DNA from: Halomicrobium salinisoli
Lineage (GTDB): Archaea; Halobacteriota; Halobacteria; Halobacteriales; Haloarculaceae
Assembly (NCBI RefSeq): GCF_020405185.1
Contig: NZ_CP084465.1
Span: 1-64,000 of the forward strand
DNA: 64,000 bases
Reading direction: 5' to 3'
A model generated the notes under the pieces. The model saw only the letters and a program-made list of their open reading frames with translations, did not search any database and was not told the origin of the DNA. Shown in pieces: positions 52,860-61,161 of the stretch. Every line of letters starts with the position of its first letter. Positions within the stretch are counted from its first letter, which is position 1. The translations under genes and the position numbers were made by a program.

Positions 52860-53804
52860 ATGTCCACGATCAGTGACTCATCGGTCTCCTTCGAGCAGAC
52901 CGACACGCGATCCGAAGAGATGCACAGCACCATCGAACAGTGGATCGACGAGCTCGTCGCCGGCGTTAACGATGCACAGGCTAGCGACGAGTTCCAGGAG
53001 TGGCTCGACGTCCAGAGTCGATTCCACGACTACTCCTATCGGAACACGCTCCTGATCAAGCGCCAGTGTCCCGAGGCGAGCCGGGTTGCGGGCTACCGTA
53101 CGTGGCAGGAGGAGTTCGATCGCCACGTCCAGGAAGGCGAGTCGGCCATCTGGATCTGGGCGCCGACCATCACCAAGCAGTGCCCGGAGTGCGAGAACTC
53201 GCCGAGCTACCACGACCAGAGTGACTGTGAGTACGACGAGACACCGCCCGAAGAGTGGTCGAAGGGCTTGGTCGGGTTCAAACCCGCGCCGGTGTTCGAT
53301 ATCGCCCAGACCGAGGGCGAATCACTCCCGGAGCTCGACCGGGAAGCGACCGGTGATTCCGACGATCTCGTCCCACAGCTGACTGACGCCGCTGACGAGC
53401 TGGACGTGACCGTTCGCGTTGTCCCCCAGGAGGAATGGACTCACGGCGCCGCCAAGGGCGTCTGTGAGCAGCTCAGTCTCATCGACGCCCAGCCAATCGT
53501 GGAAGTCCGCGACCGAGCGAACGAGGCCGACCTCGCCCGGACGCTCATCCACGAATACGCACACGCCCTGTTGCACTTTGACGTCGACGACACCGAGCGA
53601 TCGAAACGCGAGGTCGAGGCTGAAGCCGTCGCATACGTCGTTGGCCGGTACTGCGGGCTCGACACTAGCGGATCGGCGTTTTACCTGGCCGCGTGGGAAT
53701 CGGACGATCCGGCGGTCGTTCGTGATCGACTCGATCGGATCAGCCGGACCGCCCGAGAACTCATCGAGGTTCTGGAGGATAGAGACAGTACGCTCAGGAC
53801 TTAA
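52860..53804 (+). CDS. ArdC-like / ImmA-IrrE metallopeptidase protein (314 aa)
   Basis: The N-terminal part (about residues 10-110) resembles the ArdC-type ssDNA-binding domain: IEQWIDELVAGVNDAQASDE, then YSYRNTLLIKRQCPEA and GYRTWQEEFDRHVQEGE. A small cysteine cluster follows (CPECENSPSYHDQSDCE). The C-terminal half is a zinc metallopeptidase of the ImmA/IrrE family with HEYAH at 231-235 and the downstream Glu of VEAEAVAYVVGRYCG. ArdC proteins protect incoming single-stranded plasmid DNA from restriction. The ATG at 52860 follows a shared GC-rich upstream motif by about 45 bases. Its presence on a mobilisable plasmid fits anti-restriction during transfer; whether the peptidase also cleaves a regulator is unknown. 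Confidence 0.82.
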   Translation: MSTISDSSVSFEQTDTRSEEMHSTIEQWIDELVAGVNDAQASDEFQEWLDVQSRFHDYSYRNTLLIKRQCPEASRVAGYRTWQEEFDRHVQEGESAIWIWAPTITKQCPECENSPSYHDQSDCEYDETPPEEWSKGLVGFKPAPVFDIAQTEGESLPELDREATGDSDDLVPQLTDAADELDVTVRVVPQEEWTHGAAKGVCEQLSLIDAQPIVEVRDRANEADLARTLIHEYAHALLHFDVDDTERSKREVEAEAVAYVVGRYCGLDTSGSAFYLAAWESDDPAVVRDRLDRISRTARELIEVLEDRDSTLRT

Positions 53805-53810
53805 CCAACA

Positions 53811-53842
53811 TCCAGGTTCGGTTCCTGTTCTCTGTTGGTTAA
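53811..53842. repeat. TTAACCAACA inverted repeat, copy C
   Basis: TTAACCAACA (53811-53820) and TGTTGGTTAA (53833-53842) are separated by only 12 bases, about one helical turn less than copies A and B. The element begins 7 bases after the stop of the ArdC/IrrE-like gene and lies about 105 bases before the SWIM gene. Confidence 0.7.
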
Positions 53843-53891
53843 GCCCGGGGACGAACTCTCGTTTCCACCTGCCTGCTCTTCGCTCGCGATA

Positions 53892-53920
53892 CTTTGTGAG
53901 CCCTCGCGGGGTGGAGGGCG
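53892..53920 (+). promoter_or_regulatory. Shared GC-rich upstream motif, site 2
   Basis: CTTTGTGAGCCCTCGCGGGG followed by TGGAGGGCG lies 28 bases before the ATG at 53948 of the SWIM zinc-finger gene. It is the closest match to site 3. Confidence 0.5.
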
Positions 53921-53947
53921 CACTCCACAGCGCGCTTCTGATCGCTG

Positions 53948-54757
53948 ATGTCGACAGAGAAATCCACTGCCGATAGTCCAGAACCAGGAGACCAGTTCCC
54001 GGGCGAAATCGATAGTTGTGCGGTCTGTGATGCAACGCTCGAACGCCGAAGTCAGGAGTCAGCGTCGAATCGTGAGACGCGCTACTTCGGGTGTCCGGAG
54101 TGTCGAGTTGGGACAACAGCGGTACTCGACCAGCAGGGCCCGCTCTCTGATCGGTGTCGTGATCGCCTCGAGCGAGCACAGAGTCGCGCCATGACCGGAC
54201 TCACTGCGCATCGTGTTGCCGCGTTCATCACGGATGCCTTTCCAGACGGCCGCTATACGATCAAGCGCGTCGACGAGCATCAGTTCAGGATTGACCTTCC
54301 TGAGACAGCCTCTCCCTGGGACGTACTTCGACTAGTCGAGTCTCTCTCGGTCGGTCCATTATCTGCCGACCGCCGCGACGGTGACGTCCTGGTCAGTGAC
54401 ACTCGCTGGTCCACCGTCGACGCCGACGACGAGCCGGATGCGGTCGCCGATGGCGGGGCAGTTCCAGCGTCTGTCGACAGCGAGTGTTCTCCTGCTGCCG
54501 CTGAGAATTGCTTCGCAGTCACACCCGATGACGACCCGCGGACAGAACGGGCGAAGACAGAGGATATGGATGTTTCGTTGCTCAAGAAGGGCGGCATCTA
54601 CGAGGTGCATTCTGCGTCGGATAGCTACTACGACGTCGACGTCGTGTCGGGTGAGTGTTCCTGCCCTGATACCGCTGATCGGTGCAAGCACCTCCGGCGC
54701 GTCGACCTGGAGATCACGGCTGGTCTCGTTCCCCGTCCTGACGGCCGACTGCCGTAG
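53948..54757 (+). CDS. SWIM zinc-finger protein (269 aa)
   Basis: An N-terminal zinc ribbon is formed by CAVC and CPEC (about residues 24-52). The C-terminal 60 residues contain the SWIM motif YYDVDVVSGECSCPDTADRC then KHLRRV, which gives CxCx7CxH. SWIM domains bind DNA or proteins and are frequent on haloarchaeal plasmids. The middle, about 95-140, is a mixed alpha/beta segment (AAFITDAFPDGRYTIKRVDE) and 150-195 is an acidic linker. It lies in a run with the ArdC/IrrE-like gene and the following unknown gene, each preceded by the same GC-rich motif, so all may respond to one regulator. Role unknown. Confidence 0.82.
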   Translation: MSTEKSTADSPEPGDQFPGEIDSCAVCDATLERRSQESASNRETRYFGCPECRVGTTAVLDQQGPLSDRCRDRLERAQSRAMTGLTAHRVAAFITDAFPDGRYTIKRVDEHQFRIDLPETASPWDVLRLVESLSVGPLSADRRDGDVLVSDTRWSTVDADDEPDAVADGGAVPASVDSECSPAAAENCFAVTPDDDPRTERAKTEDMDVSLLKKGGIYEVHSASDSYYDVDVVSGECSCPDTADRCKHLRRVDLEITAGLVPRPDGRLP

Positions 54758-54849
54758 GCAGGGAACGGACGAACATCGCCCGACGAGCCGTATCTGCTCG
54801 CACCGGGTTTCCCGTGAATCACCCGGGGAAAGAGCGCTGTTCTCGGCGA

Positions 54850-54876
54850 TTTGTGGCCCCCTCGGCGGGTGGAGGG
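54850..54876 (+). promoter_or_regulatory. Shared GC-rich upstream motif, site 3
   Basis: TTTGTGGCCCCCTCGGCGGG followed by TGGAGGG lies 22 bases before the ATG at 54899. With site 2 it shares TTTGTG-GCCC-TCG-CGGG-TGGAGGG almost base for base. A short palindrome AGGGACAGTGTCCCT follows at about 54873-54887. Confidence 0.55.
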
Positions 54877-54898
54877 ACAGTGTCCCTCCAGAGAAGCC

Positions 54899-55492
54899 AT
54901 GACTGATGATACACCGGCGGACGAGACAGAACAAGCGACTCGATCCGACGAGGCGAGTGCATCCTATCCAACGCTGACGTTGCGGGCGGCAGGCCCGGCG
55001 ACGTACAAGCGCCGGATCGAGGACAGCAATCACGTCGCCGGCGTCGCGATTCACGACGACGTCGCTATTACGATCAGTCGCGTTCTGTCTGAGCCCGCTG
55101 AATTCCGTGAGCTCGTCGAGATCGATCAGTGCGGAGAACCGCTCGTCGACCGTGAACGGATCGTCGACGATCTGCTGGCGAACCGAAGCACGGACTACTC
55201 CCGATCCGGGCCGCTCGAGGAGTGGTCAGTGACCGTAGAGGGACCCGCCGCGGACTGGAAGCAGTTCGCCCTCGTGTTGGCTACGGACGGGGATACTGTA
55301 GCTTCGATCGAGGACGTCGATACTGAGACGGCCACGGACGCCGTCTGGATTCTCCACGAACTCATCGACGCCGGCATGACCGAAGCAGGCGCGACGTTGG
55401 CTGTCCTCGAACTCGTCGACGAGTACGACCTGCGGATCGACTGCGAACCGTTCGTCGATCGCCTCGACGACGGTTCAATCGGCGACGAGTAG
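54899..55492 (+). CDS. Unknown acidic protein (197 aa)
   Basis: I do not recognise the family. After a disordered acidic start (about 1-22), alternating strands and helices are seen: YPTLTLRAAGPATYKRRIED, HDDVAITISRV, and later EEWSVTVEGPAADWKQFALV. There are no cysteines (except CGEP and DCEPF), no membrane segment and no enzymatic motif. The ATG at 54899 lies just after motif site 3; the open frame extends upstream into the motif but without an ATG. It follows the SWIM gene by 141 bases in the same direction, and the shared motif suggests a common regulation with the ArdC/IrrE-like and SWIM genes. Confidence 0.75.
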   Translation: MTDDTPADETEQATRSDEASASYPTLTLRAAGPATYKRRIEDSNHVAGVAIHDDVAITISRVLSEPAEFRELVEIDQCGEPLVDRERIVDDLLANRSTDYSRSGPLEEWSVTVEGPAADWKQFALVLATDGDTVASIEDVDTETATDAVWILHELIDAGMTEAGATLAVLELVDEYDLRIDCEPFVDRLDDGSIGDE

Positions 55493-55926
55493 CGATTGTT
55501 CGATCGCTAACATACCTCTCTTTTACGTCTTGAATTCGAATACAACGCCTGTAGTCCCACGTTCGGCACGGGAGGCGCCCACCCGCTCGGTGTGACGGCG
55601 GTCGGCCAGGACGGGGCTACCACAGGCCAACCCTGCGGCGCAAGCCCCGGGGATACGCCCACGGGATCGATCAGAGCGATTCTATGTGGCTGTTCTGACC
55701 GTATTGTTCACCCAAGATCAGGCAATGAGGACGTGTTTCTCATGAGCAAGTAGCGGGCCAACGAACCACGCTCTCGCGGTGGCTAGTCCTGTCAGTGTTT
55801 TCGTTGAATAGTTTGTCTGGAATCGACATCTCAAGACCGCCCACCATATGGTGCAATTTGTGGGATAGTGGGTCTGTGGGCAACATGTTTAAGTGGATTG
55901 TCCCTGGAATGTAGACCGTACGTTCC
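55493..55926. other. Spacer with an open-frame remnant and a promoter
   Basis: A plus-strand frame without a start codon runs roughly from 55530 to TAG at 55751-55753. It encodes a Gly/Thr/Pro-rich segment (THPLGVTAVGQDGATT-like, then GQPCGASPGDTPTGSI) in a GC-rich block between about 55557 and 55685. It may be the tail of a decayed transposon gene, but I cannot assign it. Near the right end TTTAAG (55888-55893) lies about 36 bases before the next ATG and is a likely TATA box. Confidence 0.4.
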
Positions 55927-56565
55927 ATGCAAGACCAGATAACAGGGGAAACCGACGAGAGAGGGCGTCTGACACTTGGAGCTGAGTACGCGAACCGCCA
56001 CGTCGTAGCGACCGTCACGCGAAACATCGACGTGGACTCAATGCCCGTCGTGCGCGCAGTTCACTTTCTTAACGCCACGCACTATGGGCGGGCACAACTC
56101 TACGCTGGTCACGGAATCGATCGGGCTGAGGCGATCTTCGGTATCGACTGGGGGACTGGTCCAGTCTGGGTCAAAAACGAGTTCGCTGACATCGACAACG
56201 CCTCCGCGATTAAGGATTACAACGCGATGGAGAATGCCAAATCTGGTGCCCTAGTCGCGGCGTATTATGGGCGGCGCAAGGAAAATCAGGATACTGATGA
56301 CCCGTATAACCTCGACGATGCGATGGTCCTCGGGATTTGTCCACCTGATGCAACGATTCAGGCCGTCCCCATTGAGGCGAGTTCTGCACCAGATGACAAC
56401 GGTGGGCCCACCTTCGTCAAGGCCCTCCCCTTGGTCGACACCGTCGAACTCACACGCAATGAACGACGTGAGTTGTTCGAAAGATTCGCAGCTGGCCGGT
56501 CTGTCTACGAAACTGATTCGCGTGAAGAGATGATCCGTGAGGCATATATGGAACGGCGATACTGA
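55927..56565 (+). CDS. Hypothetical protein (212 aa)
   Basis: I do not recognise this protein. It begins with a strand-rich domain (TDERGRLTLGAEYANRHVVA), has a middle part with GIDWGTGPVWVKNEFADIDN and ends in a charged helix (ERRELFERFAAGRSVYETDS). No metal-binding cluster, membrane helix or known catalytic motif is visible. A TATA-like TTTAAG lies about 36 bases upstream of the ATG. It stands between a spacer with an IS-like remnant and the convergent helicase-nuclease gene. The regular codon use suggests a functional gene. Confidence 0.72.
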   Translation: MQDQITGETDERGRLTLGAEYANRHVVATVTRNIDVDSMPVVRAVHFLNATHYGRAQLYAGHGIDRAEAIFGIDWGTGPVWVKNEFADIDNASAIKDYNAMENAKSGALVAAYYGRRKENQDTDDPYNLDDAMVLGICPPDATIQAVPIEASSAPDDNGGPTFVKALPLVDTVELTRNERRELFERFAAGRSVYETDSREEMIREAYMERRY

Positions 56566-56693
56566 GAGCGAGTGAATAGCGAGATGTTTGATTTTAGATG
56601 GCGTGACCTCTGACCTCCGCTTTTGAAATCGAATGACAACAGTAGTGCAATCGCAACAGCCTATAAATATCGTACCTCAGCAGTCTCTGGGTG

Positions 56694-59600
56694 TTATTCG
56701 TCCTTCTCCAGTGAGTATTCGGGGCGGGCTGGGCAACTCCAGCGGACGTCGCACTCGGCACACGTCCCTTCTGATGGGCGGTCGTTCTCCGAGATGTCGA
56801 ACCAGTCACCGTCTTCACGATCGTCTTTGATCTGGCCGACTGTCTCCTCGAATTCCTCTATCGAACCCTCGATGTCCTCGTCTCGGAAGTCGACTTCGAA
56901 TACAGCGTCGTCTCGCTGGTCTTCGCCAAGGAAGTAGATCACACCCCGGTCTGGGTACTCGTCATTCTGGTACCGGTAGAGCTCGGCGTATGTATACAGC
57001 TGGGCCTCGTAGTCCTCGAGGTCGTCGTTGCCGTCGGGACGCTGGCCGGCCTTGTAGTCCCAGATCTCGTCACCATCGTCGTCGCTCGTGAGGACGTCGA
57101 CGACGCCCTCGAGTACGAAGTCCTCGTGGTCGCTCTGGAGGGGGTGCTCGGTGTCCACGACGCGCGGATACAGCCAGTCGCCCTCTTCCTCGTTGAAGTC
57201 CTCAATGTACTCGAAGGCCGTCTCCTCGGCCTCCTTGCTCATCGGGTAGATGTTCCTGGCCTTCAGCGCCTCGGCCACTTCGTCGAAGTACTCCCGCAAC
57301 TCATTGCTCGACGGCCGCTCACCGCCCTCCACGTCCTCGAAGTCGCCTGCGTAGTGGCGGTGTGCCCTGTCGAGGGTTTCGTGGACGACTCGCCCGAAGA
57401 ACAGCTGCGTGACGTGGTTCGGCGTGAAGCCCAGTTCATTGTAGTACCCGTACTGGCGCTTGCAGCGTCGGTAGGACAGCACGTCCCCGGTGATGCTGTA
57501 CCGGCGCTTGAGATCAACCTCGTCGAGGGGGCCGACATCACCCTCGGTGCTCTCGAGGAAGTCTTCGGGCGTCTCGACTGACCGATCGCCCGAGAACCAG
57601 GTTTCATCGAGTGCCTCGCCGCTGGCGTCGTACCCCAGCGACAGGTCGCTCGTCTTGCCTTCCCTCCCGAGCAGGAAGAGGTTCTCCTCGGCGCGGGAGT
57701 ACGAGACGTAGAACCGGCGTATTTCGTCCCGCTCCGCACGGCTATCGACGTCACCGATCGGCTGGATGTCGGCGTAGGGTTCCAACTGCTCCTCGAGCCA
57801 GTACGTCCCACTCGTCCAGGGGTCGGTGTCGAGGTCGTCGACGAACACGACCGGGAATTCGAGCCCCTTCGCCTGATGGGTCGTCATCACCTGAACGAAC
57901 CCGGCCGGCAGCTGGTCGTGTGGGTCTTCCGGCTCGTCGAAGTCCTGTGACTGCAGGTAGCCACAGAACGTCCAGTAGAAGGAGCCGAGGAAGCTCGTCG
58001 ACACGGCGCTCGCGTTCCCCGATTTCTCCAGATACCCAGGGCCGGTCACGCTCAGGAACGCGTCGAAGAGGTTCGTGAGGCGGCCGAGTCGCTGGCCGCG
58101 ATCAGGCCGCTCTGCTCCCTCGATCCACTCGTAGAACGGGTCGAACGACAGGACCTGGTAGAGGAGTTCGAGTATCGTGTACCCGAGCGACTCGCCGTCT
58201 GCTGCCTGCTCCAACTCCCGTTGTTTTTGCTGGACGAACTCCTCCAGTGCCCACGCCTCGTACTCCTCTACGTACTCGTCGAACTGGTCTGCCCATTCGT
58301 GGACCTGGTCCTCGACGCCGCCCTGCAGGCTGACCCACGGAACCGACGCCCCCTCGAAGTCGGGATCGATGACGCGGATGACGGACCCGAGGGCGAACTG
58401 GATCTCCGGGCGCTCGAGGAACGCCTTGTTGCGTGGGTTGTGGACAGGGATGTCGCGCTCCCGCAGCGCCTCGACGTATTGACCCGCCCACTCGTCGCTC
58501 TCCTTGGTGCTCTTGAACAGGAACGCAACCTGGCTGTAGTCCTCGATGTAGCCCTCGTCGTGGAGCTGGTCGACCAGTTCAGCAGCTCGCTCGGCAGCCG
58601 TGTCAGTATCCTGGGCGAGGAGTGCCCGGACGCTGGTCTGATCGTCAGTGTCGGTGCGATCGACGAGCATCGGTTCTTTGCCGGGGGCTCGAGCGCCCGG
58701 TTCCTGCATCAGCGGGTAGTCGCCGACGTACCGGTTGCACCACGAGACGACGTCGTCCGTCGACCGGTAGTTCGTCCGCAACTGGACTTCTTCGACCGGC
58801 GTATCGAACCGCTGGCGACTCCGCTCGGGGAACTGAATGAGACACTCGACGGTGCCGCCTCGGAACCGGTACAGCGCCTGGTCGTCGTCGCCCACGACCG
58901 TGATGTTCGGACTGTCGAGTTCCTCGACGAGCCGGAAGTACAACTCCTGCTGGAGCGGGTTCGTGTCCTGGTACTCGTCGACGAGGACGTGCTCGAGCGG
59001 CGGTCGATCGCGGTCCGGTTCGCCCTCGACGAAACGTCGCCCGGCCTCGCTGTCGACGAACTCGATGAATCGCTCGAGGAGCCTGGCGAAGTCGCACCTG
59101 CTGTTGTCCCGCAGCGTTTCCCGGTATCGGTCGAGTCCTTCGGCACAGACGCGCCAGGCCGGTTCATCCGCAGTACGCAACGCCGCCGTGTCTGCGCGGT
59201 ACTGCGAAACCCGGTTGAATAGTTTCGCAGCCAGTTCCGTCGCCTCCCACTTGTTGGGTGGAAAATTCTCCCGCCATCCCCGTAGCTCGCCGAAAAATCG
59301 CCACACATCATCGATCTCTTCCTCCGATACCGTCTCCCACTCGTCCGCGTTCCCGTCCTCGCGGAGGACCGACACGAACTCGCAGTTGTCGTACATAAAG
59401 AGTTGCTGAGCGTCCTCGTCGAGGAGCTCGACGTTCGCGTAGTCCTCGTACCGGTACTCCTGCATGATGTCCCTCGACAGCGAGTGGAGCGTCCCGATCC
59501 GGATCTCGTTCGCGTCGATTGCATCCTGGTATCCCAGCCTCGAAAGACGGTCGACGATACGCTCTTCGAGGTTCTGGGCCGCCTTCTCCGTGAACGTCGT

Positions 59601-59837
59601 TAGCAGGATGCTCTGGGGCTGTACCTCGTCGACGAGCAGCAACTTGAGTGCGCGACAGACCAGCACCTCGGTCTTCCCGCTTCCGGGACCAGCCGTCACG
59701 TGGAGTGGTCCGTCGCCGTGGCGGATCGCTCGTTCCTGGGCGTTGTTAAACGACCACTCCGGGTCGTCGAATTTCTCTCGGTTCACCCCTTCCAGTTGCG
59801 CGATGAATTCGTCTGCCGTGAGCGGCAGCCCAGCCAT
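56694..59837 (-). CDS. UvrD-type helicase fused to a Cas4/AddB-like nuclease
   Basis: This 1047-aa protein is a superfamily-1 helicase with a C-terminal PD-(D/E)XK nuclease. Helicase motifs include Walker A GPGSGKTE (50-57), VDEYQDT (286-292), GDDDQALYRFRGG, the motif around TTHQAKGLEFPVVFVDDL, and YVSYSRAEENL. The nuclease has GRVVHETLDRAH, then EGVVDVL...EIWDYKAGQ as catalytic core. Its iron-sulphur cysteines are an upstream Cys in RRCKRQYG plus Cys1026, Cys1029 and Cys1035 at the end, as in AddB and Cas4. It should unwind and resect DNA ends. Such proteins act in recombination and in defence; the gene stands alone, so its role here is open. Length and motifs appear complete. Confidence 0.9.
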   Translation of the reverse strand: MAGLPLTADEFIAQLEGVNREKFDDPEWSFNNAQERAIRHGDGPLHVTAGPGSGKTEVLVCRALKLLLVDEVQPQSILLTTFTEKAAQNLEERIVDRLSRLGYQDAIDANEIRIGTLHSLSRDIMQEYRYEDYANVELLDEDAQQLFMYDNCEFVSVLREDGNADEWETVSEEEIDDVWRFFGELRGWRENFPPNKWEATELAAKLFNRVSQYRADTAALRTADEPAWRVCAEGLDRYRETLRDNSRCDFARLLERFIEFVDSEAGRRFVEGEPDRDRPPLEHVLVDEYQDTNPLQQELYFRLVEELDSPNITVVGDDDQALYRFRGGTVECLIQFPERSRQRFDTPVEEVQLRTNYRSTDDVVSWCNRYVGDYPLMQEPGARAPGKEPMLVDRTDTDDQTSVRALLAQDTDTAAERAAELVDQLHDEGYIEDYSQVAFLFKSTKESDEWAGQYVEALRERDIPVHNPRNKAFLERPEIQFALGSVIRVIDPDFEGASVPWVSLQGGVEDQVHEWADQFDEYVEEYEAWALEEFVQQKQRELEQAADGESLGYTILELLYQVLSFDPFYEWIEGAERPDRGQRLGRLTNLFDAFLSVTGPGYLEKSGNASAVSTSFLGSFYWTFCGYLQSQDFDEPEDPHDQLPAGFVQVMTTHQAKGLEFPVVFVDDLDTDPWTSGTYWLEEQLEPYADIQPIGDVDSRAERDEIRRFYVSYSRAEENLFLLGREGKTSDLSLGYDASGEALDETWFSGDRSVETPEDFLESTEGDVGPLDEVDLKRRYSITGDVLSYRRCKRQYGYYNELGFTPNHVTQLFFGRVVHETLDRAHRHYAGDFEDVEGGERPSSNELREYFDEVAEALKARNIYPMSKEAEETAFEYIEDFNEEEGDWLYPRVVDTEHPLQSDHEDFVLEGVVDVLTSDDDGDEIWDYKAGQRPDGNDDLEDYEAQLYTYAELYRYQNDEYPDRGVIYFLGEDQRDDAVFEVDFRDEDIEGSIEEFEETVGQIKDDREDGDWFDISENDRPSEGTCAECDVRWSCPARPEYSLEKDE

Positions 59838-59965
59838 GCAATACAGATTTCCACAGTGCGACTTCAGTTGATGGGATGGCGAAGTAAAATTTCAGTTACT
59901 CGAAAGTGGATGAATATGGCAGTCCGGTCTGAGCCATACAGCTCTAATTGGGAGCCCATCCGCGT

Positions 59966-59995
59966 ATTTTTCTGGCCCCTGTTGGGTGCGGGGCC
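59966..59995 (+). promoter_or_regulatory. Shared GC-rich upstream motif, site 4
   Basis: ATTTTTCTGGCCCCTGTTGG followed by GTGCGGGGCC lies directly before the TFB start codons at 60004 and 60022. It resembles site 1 most closely (CCCCT, GGGTGCGG). Confidence 0.5.
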
Positions 59996-60003
59996 CGACG
60001 GAG

Positions 60004-60960
60004 ATGGCCTCGCTGAGTTCGATGGCTTACAGTGATACCTACAGCAACGGCTTCGACGAATCGACCGGCCAGACGATCACTGCGGACACCTGCCCTGAGT
60101 GCGGCGGTCGCTTGAGGACCGTCAGTGGTGAGACGCGCTGTACCGAGTGCGGACTCATCGTCGAGGGTGGCCGCCTCGACCGGCGTGGCTCACCGACGCA
60201 TCCCAATAAGGACGGCGCCGATAGGCGAACTGGTCAGCCTCGAACTACCACCCGTCACGATCGGGGGCTCTCGACGCGGATCGGCCGGGGCGTCGACGCC
60301 AAGGGGAACGCACTCTCGGAGGAGAAGCGACGCCGGCTGGGTCGCCTGCGACGCGAACACAAGCGCGCTCGCTACGAATCGAAGGCCGACCGCAACCTTG
60401 CGCATGGCCTGACGGAGATTGCCCGAATGCGAAGCGCCCTCGGACTGTCCCGGAGCGTTCGTGAACAGGCGTCGTCGCTCTTCCGGACAGCCCAGTCAGA
60501 GGACCTTCTCTTGGGTCGGTCGATCGAAGCAGTCGCGGCGGGCAGCCTCTACGCGGTGTGTCGACTCACCGACGCCACCAGAACCCTCGACGAGGTCAGT
60601 GCTGTCGCCAGTGTGACTCGCGACCGCGTCCAGAACGGCTACGACGCGCTCAACCGGGAACTGGAACTCCCCGTCCCACCACAGGAACCGACGGAGTTTG
60701 TCGCCGGTCTGGCGTCGACGCTCGAACTTTCCTCACCAGTCGAACGAGAAGCACGCAAGCTGGCCACTCGAGCTGCCGAGGAGGGGATCATTACTGGGCT
60801 CCATCCAGCTGGCTTCGCGGCGGCCTGCCTTGGCGTCGTCGCCACCGACAGGGATGAGGCAGTTACCCAGCGGAGGCTCGCCGACGTCGCCGGCGTCACG
60901 CCGAATACGATTCGGAAGCACCGAGATCGGATTCGAGACGAGTGTAGGGTGACTATCTGA
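60004..60960 (+). CDS. tfb: Transcription initiation factor TFB
   Basis: This 318-aa protein has the complete layout of archaeal TFB. An N-terminal zinc ribbon is formed by CPEC and CTEC (about residues 30-55), a B-finger region rich in Arg/Lys follows, then two cyclin repeats (about 130-215 and 225-315, ending in VAGVTPNTIRKHRDRI, a helix-turn-helix). It bridges TBP-bound promoters to RNA polymerase. Haloarchaea carry several TFB genes, and plasmid copies can change promoter preference. The ATG at 60004 is used; ATG 60022 is possible and GTG 59986 lies inside the motif. The gene is preceded by motif site 4, shared with the ArdC, SWIM and 54899 genes, so TFB itself may be part of that regulon or drive it. 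Confidence 0.93.
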   Translation: MASLSSMAYSDTYSNGFDESTGQTITADTCPECGGRLRTVSGETRCTECGLIVEGGRLDRRGSPTHPNKDGADRRTGQPRTTTRHDRGLSTRIGRGVDAKGNALSEEKRRRLGRLRREHKRARYESKADRNLAHGLTEIARMRSALGLSRSVREQASSLFRTAQSEDLLLGRSIEAVAAGSLYAVCRLTDATRTLDEVSAVASVTRDRVQNGYDALNRELELPVPPQEPTEFVAGLASTLELSSPVEREARKLATRAAEEGIITGLHPAGFAAACLGVVATDRDEAVTQRRLADVAGVTPNTIRKHRDRIRDECRVTI

Positions 60961-61161
60961 CATCTGTACGTCCAAGAGTCTCTGTAGCGGCAGTTGTCAG
61001 CGTTGCTTTGTTCTCCGACTGGTCGACCATTCCAGAAATTCGTCGTACTGTCCGTGAGTACGACTAGTATCGGTTCTGTAGAAACCCTTATCTGGGTATA
61101 GATCGCCTGTACGTCGGTCAGTATAGGATCTATCGGATCCGGATGGATGTCTGGCGGTGAC

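Noticed and set aside
58221..59222. 333-aa plus-strand open frame
   Set aside because: It is antisense to the UvrD motor domain, whose motifs are unambiguous.
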